This document shows, one piece after another, positions 9,457 to 17,962 of a stretch of DNA of 64,000 bases. Every line of letters starts with the position of its first letter. Positions within the stretch are counted from its first letter, which is position 1. Under the pieces are notes generated by a model. The model was not told the DNA's origin and ran no database searches. It worked only from the letters and a program-made list of their open reading frames with translations. Origin of the DNA: Marinomonas agarivorans (GTDB lineage Bacteria; Pseudomonadota; Gammaproteobacteria; Pseudomonadales; Marinomonadaceae); contig NHNK02000007.1 of NCBI GenBank assembly GCA_002173415.2, positions 62,001 through 126,000 on the forward strand. Reading direction: 5' to 3'. Position numbers and translations under genes: made by a program.

Positions 9457-10134
9457 ATGATGAGAAGTGCCAAAGCAAAAGAATCCTTATCGGATAAAGC
9501 ATACCGTGAGCTAAAAGCCAAAATTCTTGATAATGAACTGCATGCTGGCCAACAAATGATCGAAGCGGAAGTGTCTCAATTGTTAAATATGAGCCGTACA
9601 CCAACCCGTGAAGCCATGCTAAAGATCGCCAATGAAGGCCTTATCGAACTCAAGCCCAGACACGGCATGCGAGTCAAACCTATTTCGGTTATGGACATGC
9701 AGGAAATTTATGAGATTTTAACTGGCTTAGAATCGACTGCTGCGGCACTTTGCGCTACGAAAGGCTTGACGGCAGAACAACTTGATCTCATGCGACAATC
9801 TGTTGTCGATATGGATAAGGCATTAAATCGTGACGATTTAATTGAGTGGGCTCAAGCAGATGAGCGCTTTCACCGTTATTTGGTTGAGTTCAGTAACAAT
9901 GACAGATTACAAATATTAGTAGCCAATTTTATTGAGCAGTCCCATCGAGCACGTATGCTCACTCTTAAGATACGTCCAAAACCCACTAACTCCAATAAAG
10001 ATCATTCTGACGTGGTAAAAGCCATCGAAGAGCGCAATTCTGAACAAGCTAGGGCAATTCATCATAAACATAGAGAACAAAGTGGCCAGATGATGATTAA
10101 CCTGCTAAAGGACTACGGGCTCAACCACATTTAG
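9457..10134 (+). CDS. GntR family transcriptional regulator (FCD domain)
   Basis: A 225-residue regulator. The winged helix occupies residues 10-75 (LSDKAYRELKAKILDNEL, then MSRTPTREAMLKIANEGLIEL), followed by an all-helical FCD ligand domain starting VMDMQEIYEILTGLEST. FCD repressors usually sense a sugar acid or carboxylate that induces the adjacent operon. It is the last gene of the plus-strand arm, 25 bases after the oxidoreductase, so it likely controls both divergent arms through sites in 6080-6277. The gene appears complete. Confidence 0.9.
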   Translation: MMRSAKAKESLSDKAYRELKAKILDNELHAGQQMIEAEVSQLLNMSRTPTREAMLKIANEGLIELKPRHGMRVKPISVMDMQEIYEILTGLESTAAALCATKGLTAEQLDLMRQSVVDMDKALNRDDLIEWAQADERFHRYLVEFSNNDRLQILVANFIEQSHRARMLTLKIRPKPTNSNKDHSDVVKAIEERNSEQARAIHHKHREQSGQMMINLLKDYGLNHI

Positions 10135-10275
10135 GGTCAACCTAACCGCTGACAGATGCGCATCTTTACTGCTTGAGGCTATAAAAACTCTTCTGTATAC
10201 TGCGCTCCAGCACAAAGAGAGTAAGTGTTTGTCTTTTTCGAAGATAGACAACTAGCGTCCATCTTCTCCCCTTTT

Positions 10276-10352
10276 GCACCCTTAGCTCAGCTGGATAGAG
10301 CGTCGCCCTCCGGAGGCGAAGGCCAGAGGTTCGAATCCTCTAGGGTGCACCA
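10276..10352 (+). tRNA. tRNA-Arg (anticodon CCG)
   Basis: A 77-base cloverleaf. The acceptor stem GCACCCT pairs with AGGGTGC, followed by discriminator A and an encoded CCA. The D-loop segment AGCTCAGCTGGATAGAGC is standard. The anticodon stem TCGCC/GGCGA encloses CTCCGGA with anticodon CCG (reads CGG, Arg). The T-arm CAGAGGTTCGAATCCTCT is standard. All stems pair fully. Confidence 0.97.
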
Positions 10353-10435
10353 TTTGAAACAACTTTTGCGGTCTTTTACTCCCCTCGTTTCATCCGTATT
10401 TAGATGCGTTTGAAAATCCCTATACCTTTACTACC

Positions 10436-10954
10436 CTATACCTTTACTAATAGCCACTTTATAAAGAACGTAGCAAGGAATAACCCCACGCCAAAAGCCA
10501 GATGAGCTGCAAGCGTTTTTAGACGAGCTATATTCGGGTTCGGCAATTTACTGGCTGCAAAGCCCATCCCCAAACAAGGTTGTAACAAAAAATATGGAAA
10601 AATAGTAGTCATTAAACCAACATATAGCGCCGGTAAAAAGCGAGGCTGCTCAAGCCATGAGCCATTAGAGGTTGATAACAGCACCAAAGCGAAGATAATT
10701 CCAATAACATAATGAGCCCCCCAGCCAAGAAGAGATTCATAGCGAACAGCATGGCTATTGCCAATATGCTCATGTTGTATTCTTCCTTGAACTAGGTGGG
10801 CTAACCAACGCCCGACCATGGCATAGTTTAGACTCGGAATATGCCATACTATTTTTAAAAACAAGGCCCAAGCATCCATAACCAGTGTCGCTCCAATACC
10901 AATCAGGATGGCAGGAAACATAAAGTCCATAGTAGTAGATAAATATTCAAACAT
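10436..10954 (-). CDS. DUF2938 family integral membrane protein
   Basis: A 172-residue protein with four hydrophobic spans, matching DUF2938 (for example PAILIGIGATLVMDAWALFL near the N-terminus and an IQHEHIGNSHAVRYESLLGW loop with two His). The function of the family is unknown. It is divergently transcribed from a MerR regulator, and its promoter has the long 19-base spacer with a dyad that MerR-type activators untwist. That makes it the probable sole target of that regulator. Confidence 0.8.
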   Translation of the reverse strand: MFEYLSTTMDFMFPAILIGIGATLVMDAWALFLKIVWHIPSLNYAMVGRWLAHLVQGRIQHEHIGNSHAVRYESLLGWGAHYVIGIIFALVLLSTSNGSWLEQPRFLPALYVGLMTTIFPYFLLQPCLGMGFAASKLPNPNIARLKTLAAHLAFGVGLFLATFFIKWLLVKV

Positions 10955-10996
10955 AATGCCTATCTCTTTTATTGCGTACTTTTCTCATAAGTCGCT

Positions 10997-11027
10997 ATCA
11001 TAAAACCTCAAGTTAACTTTAGGTCAA
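10997..11027 (-). promoter_or_regulatory. MerR-type promoter and operator for the DUF2938 gene
   Basis: On the minus strand, -35 TTGACC (11027-11022) and -10 TATGAT (11002-10997) are separated by 19 bases. The spacer contains the near-perfect dyad ACCTAAAGTTAACTTGAGGT (plus-strand 11005-11024, one mismatched pair). This is the classic arrangement for MerR-family activation and the dyad resembles the SoxR box. Confidence 0.75.
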
Positions 11028-11068
11028 GAGATGGCTGAAGACGCTGAATTATTTTTTCTGGAGGCAGA

Positions 11069-11473
11069 ATGTTAAGTACAGCAGAGGTAGTGAAACAATC
11101 AGGCTTGCCTGCATCAACACTACGATTCTATGAAGAAAAAGGCTTAATTCACTCAATTGGAAGAAGAGGTCTACAGAGACTGTTCCCTGCTAATATTGTT
11201 GAGCAATTAGCTTTTATTTCGTTGGCCCGTATGGCCAAATTCTCTCTGGAAGATATTGCTGCCATGTTTTCAGCGAATGGACATTACCAAATTAATAAAC
11301 AGTTATTACATGAAAAAGCGACGTTGCTTGATAAAGAAATTAATCAAATGATCGCTATACGAGATGGATTGCGACATGCCTCCGTTTGCCCTGCCCAGAA
11401 CCATAGTCAGTGCCCTACATTCCAAAAACTATTACGCGTAGCTGCAAAAAAACACAAAAACAGTAAACGTTGA
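11069..11473 (+). CDS. MerR family transcriptional regulator
   Basis: A 134-residue regulator. The MerR helix-turn-helix runs over residues 1-70 (STAEVVKQSGLPASTLRFYE, then ISLARMAKFSLEDIAAMF), followed by a dimerisation helix. A short C-terminal tail, HASVCPAQNHSQCPTFQKLL, has two Cys and two His that could bind a metal or respond to oxidation. The Cys pattern is not that of SoxR (no CxxCxC cluster), so the effector is unknown. It starts 45 bases beyond a SoxR-like dyad that serves the divergent DUF2938 gene. Confidence 0.87.
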   Translation: MLSTAEVVKQSGLPASTLRFYEEKGLIHSIGRRGLQRLFPANIVEQLAFISLARMAKFSLEDIAAMFSANGHYQINKQLLHEKATLLDKEINQMIAIRDGLRHASVCPAQNHSQCPTFQKLLRVAAKKHKNSKR

Positions 11474-11599
11474 AGCTAGTCTCATTGTTTTCAATCAAAA
11501 CTCAGCAATTCACCAAGTATGAGCTAAAGTTAAATAAGCAGATTAGCGTCGGTTTATCTGTATTAGCAGCATTAAACGGTGAATAAGAGAGGCAAACAA

Positions 11600-12139
11600 A
11601 TGAAAGGAGTTGTATTTAATATTCTTGAAGAAATGGTAATAGAAGGTTATGGCATGGATGCATGGAATGACATTCTTGATCAAGCACAACAGTCGACAGG
11701 AATTTTTATTGCATTTGAAAGTTACCCTGATGAACAGCTATTTGAATTAGTAGGCATTATTTGTGAAAAGCTGAACCAGCCTGCTGAAATTATTGTACGC
11801 GCTTTTGGTGAATTTTTATTCAGTAAACTGTCAGAGCGATACCATAATTTTATTGAAGATCACGATAACCTTGATTCATTTTTAAAGAGTATTCATTCCG
11901 TTATTCACGTTGAAGTTGCTAAGCTTTATGTTGACCCAAACCTTCCCACCATTGAGTGTTTTGATAATCCAGATGGCACCATGACATTACGTTATCGTTC
12001 CCCTCGCAAACTGTGTATTTTGGCAGAAGGTCTCATATACGGCGCTGCCAAAGAGTACAAGCAAGATATTTCGCTTACTCATGATGTTTGCATGCATAAA
12101 GGGTCTGAATTTTGCGACATAGTGGTGAGTTATAAATAA
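11600..12139 (+). CDS. hnoX: H-NOX heme nitric-oxide sensor protein
   Basis: A 179-residue stand-alone H-NOX domain starting MKGVVFNILEEMV; an in-frame GTG at 11579 would add 7 residues. The proximal heme ligand is His103 (SVIHVEVAKLY). The heme-propionate YxSxR motif is Tyr132-Ser134-Arg136. Cys139, His161, Cys164 and Cys172 match the positions of the zinc site described for Shewanella H-NOX. The NO-bound protein in relatives inhibits the neighbouring histidine kinase and so controls attachment or motility. The stop overlaps the kinase start by one base (TAATG), so the two are translationally coupled. Confidence 0.95.
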   Translation: MKGVVFNILEEMVIEGYGMDAWNDILDQAQQSTGIFIAFESYPDEQLFELVGIICEKLNQPAEIIVRAFGEFLFSKLSERYHNFIEDHDNLDSFLKSIHSVIHVEVAKLYVDPNLPTIECFDNPDGTMTLRYRSPRKLCILAEGLIYGAAKEYKQDISLTHDVCMHKGSEFCDIVVSYK

Positions 12140-13089
12140 TGAGCGATGACGCCTATAAACGCTCCTATGAAAGGGAAAAAGCGGCTCGAATGCAGGCTGA
12201 AGAGTTACTAGAAATAAAATCGCGAGAATTATACGCTGCCAATCAAGAACTAAAGCAAGCTCACGAGTCTCTAGTTGCACAGCAAAGTGCCATGGTTAAA
12301 AATGAAAAGCTTGCCTCAATTGGTACCATTTCTGCCGGCATTGCCCATGAAGTAAACAACCCCTTAGCCTTTGTTTCTAGCAATATTGAGATGTTAGAAA
12401 GTTACTGGGAGACCATGATAAAACTGTATCATTTGCATATGCAGTTCATCAGCCAAAAAGCCTTAAACGATGAAGCGCTCGCCTTAGCAAAAGAGACGAT
12501 TAAAGGCGAAGATATTCCGTATTTAATTAATGACTCAACGACACTATTTACTGATACGAAAGATGGCTTGAAACGAGTCAAAGACATAGTGCAAAACTTG
12601 CGTGATTTTTCTCGTACTCAGGCAGAAGATTGGGATGAAGTCGATTTAAATGCCAATTTAGAAAGTACGTTAAAAGTACTCTCTAGCGCCATCATTAAAA
12701 ACCAATGCGAAGTGACATTGAAGCTTGGAGATCTTCCCCTAATTTGGTGCAATGCGGGAGAGTTAAACCAAGTATTTTTAAACCTTATTAATAATGGCAT
12801 TCAGGCCATGAGTGATACAAAAGAAAAGCGTTTGACCATAAGCACCCAAGCAGATGAGCAGCATGTGTTTATTCGGATTGGCGATACCGGCATGGGCATT
12901 AGCACAGACATAATGGATAAAATCTTCGACCCCTTTTTTACCACTAAAGGTGTAGGCAAGGGCACTGGACTCGGTCTGCACATCAGCCAAAAAGTCGTTG
13001 ATGACCATCAGGGGAAATTAACCGTAGAAAGCGAAATGCAGCAAGGTACTATCTTTACGATTCAACTCCCTCTTAAACGGCGAGAGTAG
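12139..13089 (+). CDS. hnoK: H-NOX-associated sensor histidine kinase
   Basis: A 316-residue soluble kinase without membrane spans. An N-terminal coiled coil (residues 8-58) leads to the H-box GIAHEVNNPLAF with His70. The ATPase domain follows, with N-box LNLINNGIQAM, G1 box IGDTGMGIS, F-box DPFFTTKGVG and G2 box GTGLGLHISQ. All catalytic motifs are intact. Being soluble and coupled to the H-NOX gene, it is expected to be the HnoK-type partner inhibited by NO-bound H-NOX. The likely phospho-acceptor is the response regulator on the opposite strand, 87 bases away. Confidence 0.92.
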   Translation: MSDDAYKRSYEREKAARMQAEELLEIKSRELYAANQELKQAHESLVAQQSAMVKNEKLASIGTISAGIAHEVNNPLAFVSSNIEMLESYWETMIKLYHLHMQFISQKALNDEALALAKETIKGEDIPYLINDSTTLFTDTKDGLKRVKDIVQNLRDFSRTQAEDWDEVDLNANLESTLKVLSSAIIKNQCEVTLKLGDLPLIWCNAGELNQVFLNLINNGIQAMSDTKEKRLTISTQADEQHVFIRIGDTGMGISTDIMDKIFDPFFTTKGVGKGTGLGLHISQKVVDDHQGKLTVESEMQQGTIFTIQLPLKRRE

Positions 13090-13176
13090 GTAGCAAAAGT
13101 AGAGAGCAAGGTTAAAATTCAGATGCTAAAGCTAATAGATGTACTAACCTAGACACCTTCGTTCAGATGTACTAGT

Positions 13177-14553
13177 TCAGATTGAATCTGATTGAACGCC
13201 TGAGTTTGCTGTTATGTCATGTAGAGAGGTTAAAATATCCTTGCCTGATTTTAAGGCTAAATCGAGGTGTTCCTGTTGCTCTGGCGCCAATTCCGCTGCT
13301 TTCAATTTTTCTAGTGACGCCAACACACCATCTGACATGGGCGTAACCACGTCTTTATCTAACCGCCCAAACAAAGCCTTTTTTTCTTGTGCTGCAAGTT
13401 TTGCCTCGTCCAACGCTTTGTTCAGCATGTTTTCAAGATCAAGATCCTGTAGTGCATGCTCAAGAGTCACCGAACCATCTGCATTTTTATGAGGGGTCAC
13501 AACAATCATTTGATCATGCTGAAATTCACACTCAATTGCGTCATCAAATGCCAAGAATGTCTGCAGCCATTTTTCTTGATCTAATTCTGACTCTGGGTAA
13601 AAATCCTGTTGCAAACAGCTTTGCATAAATGGTGTAAATTCGCTACCAATATTCGGCACGATTAGGCCGCCAAAAAGGTCAGTAAATTTCTGATTAAACT
13701 TGCTCATCTTGCCTTCTTTATCGAGCAAAACATACGCATTGTTTGTTGTATAAATTTCCTCTTTATTACTCTGGTTCTCTACACTTACAGGCTTTGTCTG
13801 CGCCTGTACGGCATCATTACTGGCTAAACTTTTAATAAAGTAAGTCATTACTTCATTAGACTTACTGACCGCAAGTGAAATGGGGAAAGGCTTTTTCGCT
13901 TTCGTTTGGGCAATTCGATTTTTCGCTGATGCTTTCCAGTTTTCGGCGTTCCCATCTTTTGTTGCAAGGTAATCCAAATGTTGTTGATAAGAACGCTCTG
14001 TAATTAAGAGAGCAATGGGCTGCCCTTCTACCTCTGCTTGCGTATACCCAAAAACGTTTTCTAACTCTGGCGCCATATCGAGAATAGTGTGTTCTAAGTC
14101 GGTATGAATTTCATAAAAACCGGATGCAGAGGAGGCTTTTTGATTGTTGCTTGTGATGTCGGCCTGTGAATTTTCTTCAGCAAGCGTTTTTGTCGCTAAG
14201 GAATCATTGATTTGTTTTATTAAAACACTGTTAGACCAAGGTTTGGCAAGGAATTTGTGCACAATACCTGACTTCATTGAGGCCATTACATTTTGGAAAT
14301 CGGAATGGCCACTGAGAATCATACGAATCGAATCAGGTTGAATTTCTTCAGCTTTTGTCAGCAATTCTGTACCAGACAAGCCAGGCATCATGTAGTCAGA
14401 AATAATCAAATCAACCTGATGGTCCGCTAAAATGGCTAGCGCTTCTTCGCCATCATTAGCCGTTAACAAACTAAAATCCTGATTGCGTAAAGTCCGTTTT
14501 AAAGCAGATAAAATTTGTGATTCGTCGTCAACAACCAGTACATTGTGTTTCAT
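13177..14553 (-). CDS. Response regulator with PAS domains and degenerate DHp-like C-terminus
   Basis: A 458-residue protein convergent with the kinase gene. Residues 1-125 form a full receiver domain: VVDDE, phospho-acceptor Asp53 in LIISDYMMPGLSG, MILSGHSD and the Lys in FLAKPW. A PAS-like domain follows at about 145-245 (DMAPELENVFGYTQAEVEGQ) and a weaker one at about 270-375. The last 70 residues (EKKALFGRLDKDVVTPM, then LAPEQQEHLDLALKSG) look like a HisKA dimerisation domain in which the usual SHEIRTPM reads DKDVVTPM. The phospho-accepting His is gone and no ATPase domain follows. It lacks the EAL or HD-GYP output of HnoB/HnoD. The DHp reading is an inference from pattern. Confidence 0.8.
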   Translation of the reverse strand: MKHNVLVVDDESQILSALKRTLRNQDFSLLTANDGEEALAILADHQVDLIISDYMMPGLSGTELLTKAEEIQPDSIRMILSGHSDFQNVMASMKSGIVHKFLAKPWSNSVLIKQINDSLATKTLAEENSQADITSNNQKASSASGFYEIHTDLEHTILDMAPELENVFGYTQAEVEGQPIALLITERSYQQHLDYLATKDGNAENWKASAKNRIAQTKAKKPFPISLAVSKSNEVMTYFIKSLASNDAVQAQTKPVSVENQSNKEEIYTTNNAYVLLDKEGKMSKFNQKFTDLFGGLIVPNIGSEFTPFMQSCLQQDFYPESELDQEKWLQTFLAFDDAIECEFQHDQMIVVTPHKNADGSVTLEHALQDLDLENMLNKALDEAKLAAQEKKALFGRLDKDVVTPMSDGVLASLEKLKAAELAPEQQEHLDLALKSGKDILTSLHDITANSGVQSDSI

Positions 14554-14676
14554 AACATCCTGCTACTTACCATTCTTTTACATCAAGTATAGATGCTCAG
14601 CCATCATACTGCTGCGATTTTATAAGATAAAATCGCTTGTCAGACGAGTTATTCTCCATGCCGTTACAGCTGAAAA

Positions 14677-15072
14677 TTAAAACCCTAGCGTATGTCTAAT
14701 GATGGGCAAATATAGCAAGTTCGCAATTGATAAGCCGACTAGAGTGAATACCGTAATTTGCATTCCTAATACTCGGGCTTTAAAGGTTTTAGACAACACA
14801 CCTATGCCATGCAAGCCTCTGCCAACTAATAACGTAATACCAAAGAAATGTAGCAGCCAAATAGATCCTTGATTTAATTCCAAACCCAACAGCAACAAAA
14901 GTGCTACTGGTATGGTTTCAACAGCATTGCCATGTGCTGTTCTGGCAATGATTAAACTCTCTTCTCCACCATCGCCATACGCGACTTGTTTGCTCGTACG
15001 AACTTTTACGACATTTAGTACGAGATAGCAGATCCAGATGGCACAAATTGCAGCATATAAAGTAAAAAACAT
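14677..15072 (-). CDS. MAPEG family membrane protein
   Basis: A 131-residue protein with four membrane spans and the MAPEG pattern (VVKVRTSKQVAYGDGGEES, then IARTAHGNAVETIPVALLLL, then RGLHGIGV). The superfamily contains glutathione transferases and eicosanoid enzymes; bacterial members are mostly uncharacterised. The ATG follows GAGGAGAAAATC. It follows dcd after 37 bases on the same strand. Confidence 0.85.
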   Translation of the reverse strand: MFFTLYAAICAIWICYLVLNVVKVRTSKQVAYGDGGEESLIIARTAHGNAVETIPVALLLLLGLELNQGSIWLLHFFGITLLVGRGLHGIGVLSKTFKARVLGMQITVFTLVGLSIANLLYLPIIRHTLGF

Positions 15073-15109
15073 GATTTTCTCCTCAATAATTTAATCTTAT
15101 TTGACTGTT

Positions 15110-15691
15110 TTAGTCTTTCCCAATACGGCTACCAACAGCGGAATTTTGATCCTTATATTTGGCATTTTCACGTTTATTATAAGGGCGATCAGCCGCACCA
15201 GACATGCTCTCAAAATTAATCGCGCCTATTGTCATGCCAGGGCGTAAAGCAATGGGTAACTTACCGCCGTTGAGAAATTCTAGCACAATTGGCCCGCTCC
15301 AACCTGGGTCAATTCTATGCGCTGTTACATGTACCATTAATCCTAATCGAGCTAAGGATGAACGTCCATCAAGCCAACCCACTAAATCATCCGGCAAGGT
15401 GACAGATTCTTTTGTGACTCCGAGCACCAACTCTCCAGGGTGAATAAAGAATGGTTCGCCATCCTCAATGAGGATCTCATCTCCCATGACAGATTCAATA
15501 GTGGCGTTGAGATCATCTTTTGGACCACTTAAATCAAGATAAGCGGCGTGATGGCCTTGGAAAATACGGAAAGAATTACCCAATTTCAGATCAACCGATA
15601 CACCACTAATAACATCATTATCAGGGCGAGGCGTAATGACAATTTTTTTTGCATCAAGTGCAGCAATGATATCTCGATCACATAAACGCAT
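15110..15691 (-). CDS. dcd: dCTP deaminase
   Basis: A 193-residue homotrimeric enzyme that deaminates dCTP to dUTP for thymidylate synthesis. Family signatures are complete: [12 protein letters not shown] start, [16 protein letters not shown], the nucleotide-binding [22 protein letters not shown] with the catalytic Glu in GPIVLEFLN, and the C-terminal [14 protein letters not shown] lid. Length is the same as E. coli Dcd. Confidence 0.97.
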   Translation of the reverse strand: MRLCDRDIIAALDAKKIVITPRPDNDVISGVSVDLKLGNSFRIFQGHHAAYLDLSGPKDDLNATIESVMGDEILIEDGEPFFIHPGELVLGVTKESVTLPDDLVGWLDGRSSLARLGLMVHVTAHRIDPGWSGPIVLEFLNGGKLPIALRPGMTIGAINFESMSGAADRPYNKRENAKYKDQNSAVGSRIGKD

Positions 15692-15765
15692 ATGTTACAT
15701 TCCAGATGAGGTAAATAGCTCAATATCCAAAAAATTGAGTTTACTTTTTAAGCTTATAAAATGAG

Positions 15766-16836
15766 TTAATCATCACTCATACCAATAGAAGGCATAGTAA
15801 AACTATCTTGCGAATTCACCAAGCCTGAACTCAACTTCCTTGCGATAGAGCGGTACAGTAATGATGTTTGAGATTCGCTATCGGTAATTAAACCAGACTG
15901 TCCCGCATCACACTCCTGTCGAATATTCATGCTTAATGGCAGTTTGCCTAAGAAATCTACCTGATAGTCTTGGGCTAGATTATTACCACCTTCATCGCCA
16001 AAAATAGCCTCCTGATGGCCGCAGTTAGAACAAATATGCACAGACATATTTTCAACTAACCCAAGTACAGGAATGTTCACTTTGCGAAACATTTCGATGC
16101 CACGACGGGCGTCTAGCAAGGCAATATCTTGAGGAGTAGTAACAATAACAGCACCTGTGACAGGCACTTTTTGAGCGAGTGTTAGTTGGATATCTCCCGT
16201 TCCAGGTGGCATATCAACGAATAAATAATCTAAGTCATCCCAATCAGTTTGCGTCAGTATCTGCATCAGCGCGCCTGTTACCATAGGGCCACGCCACACA
16301 ACAGGCGTATCTGCGGTTGTTAGAAACGCCATCGACATCACTTGTACTCCGTGAGCAATGGGTGGGATAAAAAACTTATCATCCCTTACTTTTGGTCTGG
16401 TGTCTGCCGCAAACCCCATCATCATACCCTGACTAGGACCATAGATATCCGCATCTAAAATCCCTACTTTTGCCCCTTCTTTCGCCATCGCTAAGGCAAG
16501 ATTCATTGTCGTTGTTGATTTACCGACCCCCCCTTTGCCTGATGCAACGGCAATAATATTCTTCACACCTTTCAGTCCTGATAACTTACCATTTGTTGGA
16601 CGGGCTGCGATTTGTGTTACTAAATTAAGCGTAAAAGACGTTGACGATGCTAAGTTAGCGTGAATTGCTTGCTCAATATGCGCATGATCCCCCAAAGCAG
16701 CATAAGGTAGTGTCAGTGTGATCTGGAACTGATTATTTAGCTCTTCGATTGACCAAACAGAACTCCCATAGGGTTTACCAGTATTTTTATCTTCAAGTTG
16801 CGCAAGTTGTGTGAGTAACTGCTGCTTGGACTGCAT
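15766..16836 (-). CDS. mrp: Iron-sulfur cluster carrier Mrp/ApbC
   Basis: A 356-residue P-loop NTPase of the Mrp/NBP35 family. A DUF59-like N-terminal domain is followed by the deviant Walker A ASGKGGVGKSTTTMNLALA and the cluster-binding CxxC in HICSNCGHQEAIFG. It carries [4Fe-4S] clusters to target proteins. ATG 16836 (MQSKQQLLTQL) is chosen because GGAG lies at proper spacing and homologues start here. A longer frame from 16929 would add 31 atypical residues. It follows the NYN-domain gene on the same strand. mrp next to metG and dcd is a common gammaproteobacterial arrangement. Confidence 0.95.
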   Translation of the reverse strand: MQSKQQLLTQLAQLEDKNTGKPYGSSVWSIEELNNQFQITLTLPYAALGDHAHIEQAIHANLASSTSFTLNLVTQIAARPTNGKLSGLKGVKNIIAVASGKGGVGKSTTTMNLALAMAKEGAKVGILDADIYGPSQGMMMGFAADTRPKVRDDKFFIPPIAHGVQVMSMAFLTTADTPVVWRGPMVTGALMQILTQTDWDDLDYLFVDMPPGTGDIQLTLAQKVPVTGAVIVTTPQDIALLDARRGIEMFRKVNIPVLGLVENMSVHICSNCGHQEAIFGDEGGNNLAQDYQVDFLGKLPLSMNIRQECDAGQSGLITDSESQTSLLYRSIARKLSSGLVNSQDSFTMPSIGMSDD

Positions 16837-16925
16837 GCCATATCTCCAACTGAGGGTAAATAGTAGAGCAAGCGAGCACTTGCTATTTCTCCTACAGAAT
16901 TGGGGCGAAAACTGAGAAAAGCAAG

Positions 16926-17639
16926 TCACTCATGGCAAACTTTGTAGTCTTTTTCATTCATCGGCTTTACTTGATGAATAAAGGTTTTTAATCCATCAAT
17001 ATGCTCAGCCAAATCACCTTTAACCTTGCGCCCCAAGGCGTCTAAAATAAAATGTGCACCTTCTATACGTGCTAATTTAGCTGCCGGAACAAAGTCACTG
17101 TCACCTGAAATCAAAACTATTTTATCTGCCAATTTTTTAAATACGACGGTGGCAATATCAATCCCTAGTTTCATATCAACGCCTTTTTGTATCGGTTTCA
17201 ATGAAATATTGTCTGGCTCTATATTTTGAGAATTTATCATGCCACGAATTAGATTATTAAAATTATGGTTTTTGTCTTTTCGAATAAATCCCCATTCGTT
17301 ATTAGTAGAACTTAAATGTCCCATACGAGAAGCGACGTAAGGTTGGTGTAATAATGCTGTATGCAATGCCTTGTTATATTGCGATATCGCACTTTTAGAA
17401 AAATCAATGAGCTGGTTAGTAAGTGGGTGATGAACTTTGTGTGAAAGTGGCGGGCAGTCGTAATAGTAAATGCGGTATAAATGCTCTCCTTTTTTACTAT
17501 CAATGTGTTTAATCCAGTAGTGCCACATTGCTTTTGCTAAGGCTTCAGCATGAACAGACATGTCAGGATCTATTAGTTTGGTAAACTTGCGAGTAAAAAA
17601 ACCTGCATCGACAAAAATAGCAACTTTCCTTTGCTGCAT
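16926..17639 (-). CDS. NYN (LabA-like, PIN-fold) domain protein
   Basis: A 237-residue protein starting MQQRKVAIFVDAGFFTRK at ATG 17639, after GGGAG. The acidic active-site pattern of NYN RNases is visible: Asp in IFVDAGF, Asp in KGVDMKLGIDIATV, and Asp pair in LISGDSDFVPAAKLA. NYN domains are metal-dependent ribonucleases; bacterial LabA-like members are largely uncharacterised. It lies between mrp and the divergent metG. The 5' leader contains a long hairpin (17677-17725). A start at 17693 would run through that hairpin and is unlikely. Confidence 0.85.
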   Translation of the reverse strand: MQQRKVAIFVDAGFFTRKFTKLIDPDMSVHAEALAKAMWHYWIKHIDSKKGEHLYRIYYYDCPPLSHKVHHPLTNQLIDFSKSAISQYNKALHTALLHQPYVASRMGHLSSTNNEWGFIRKDKNHNFNNLIRGMINSQNIEPDNISLKPIQKGVDMKLGIDIATVVFKKLADKIVLISGDSDFVPAAKLARIEGAHFILDALGRKVKGDLAEHIDGLKTFIHQVKPMNEKDYKVCHE

Positions 17640-17676
17640 CCTTGATCTCCCTATTTTTTCTTCTCTAAAACGAAAA

Positions 17677-17725
17677 AGCTTTCGAGTCGTCACTTCTCGG
17701 ATGTTGAGAGGAGTCTTCGAAAGCT
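17677..17725 (-). promoter_or_regulatory. Hairpin in the 5' leader of the NYN gene
   Basis: On the minus strand AGCTTTCGA and TCGAAAGCT form a 9-bp closing stem, with an inner CCTCTC/GAGAAG pairing around AACATCC. It lies 38-86 bases upstream of the NYN start codon. It could be a processing site, an mRNA stabiliser or an operator dyad. The function is unknown. Confidence 0.4.
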
Positions 17726-17962
17726 GGATGTATTTTCAACTTACACCGAAAATTTTACTATTGCAACAAAAATATTAGATAGCCACAGAAACAATAACCA
17801 TAGACTATTAAAAAAATGGTAATTCTGTAAGCAATGCAGAAAAGCGACTTTGGCTATTGCACCTACTTATTCCGCTCTTATAATGATGACCGAATCATTC
17901 ACATGCTCGCATAATCACAAATAGACAAAATTATTAAGATAGACTGAATAGGCTTTTAAATA

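Noticed and set aside
16837-16929. 31-residue N-terminal extension of Mrp
   Set aside because: The extension is unlike Mrp proteins and the ATG at 16836 has a proper ribosome site.
17726-17962. T-box or methionine riboswitch before metG
   Set aside because: No T-box sequence, specifier hairpin or SAM-riboswitch core is visible, and gammaproteobacterial metG normally lacks them.
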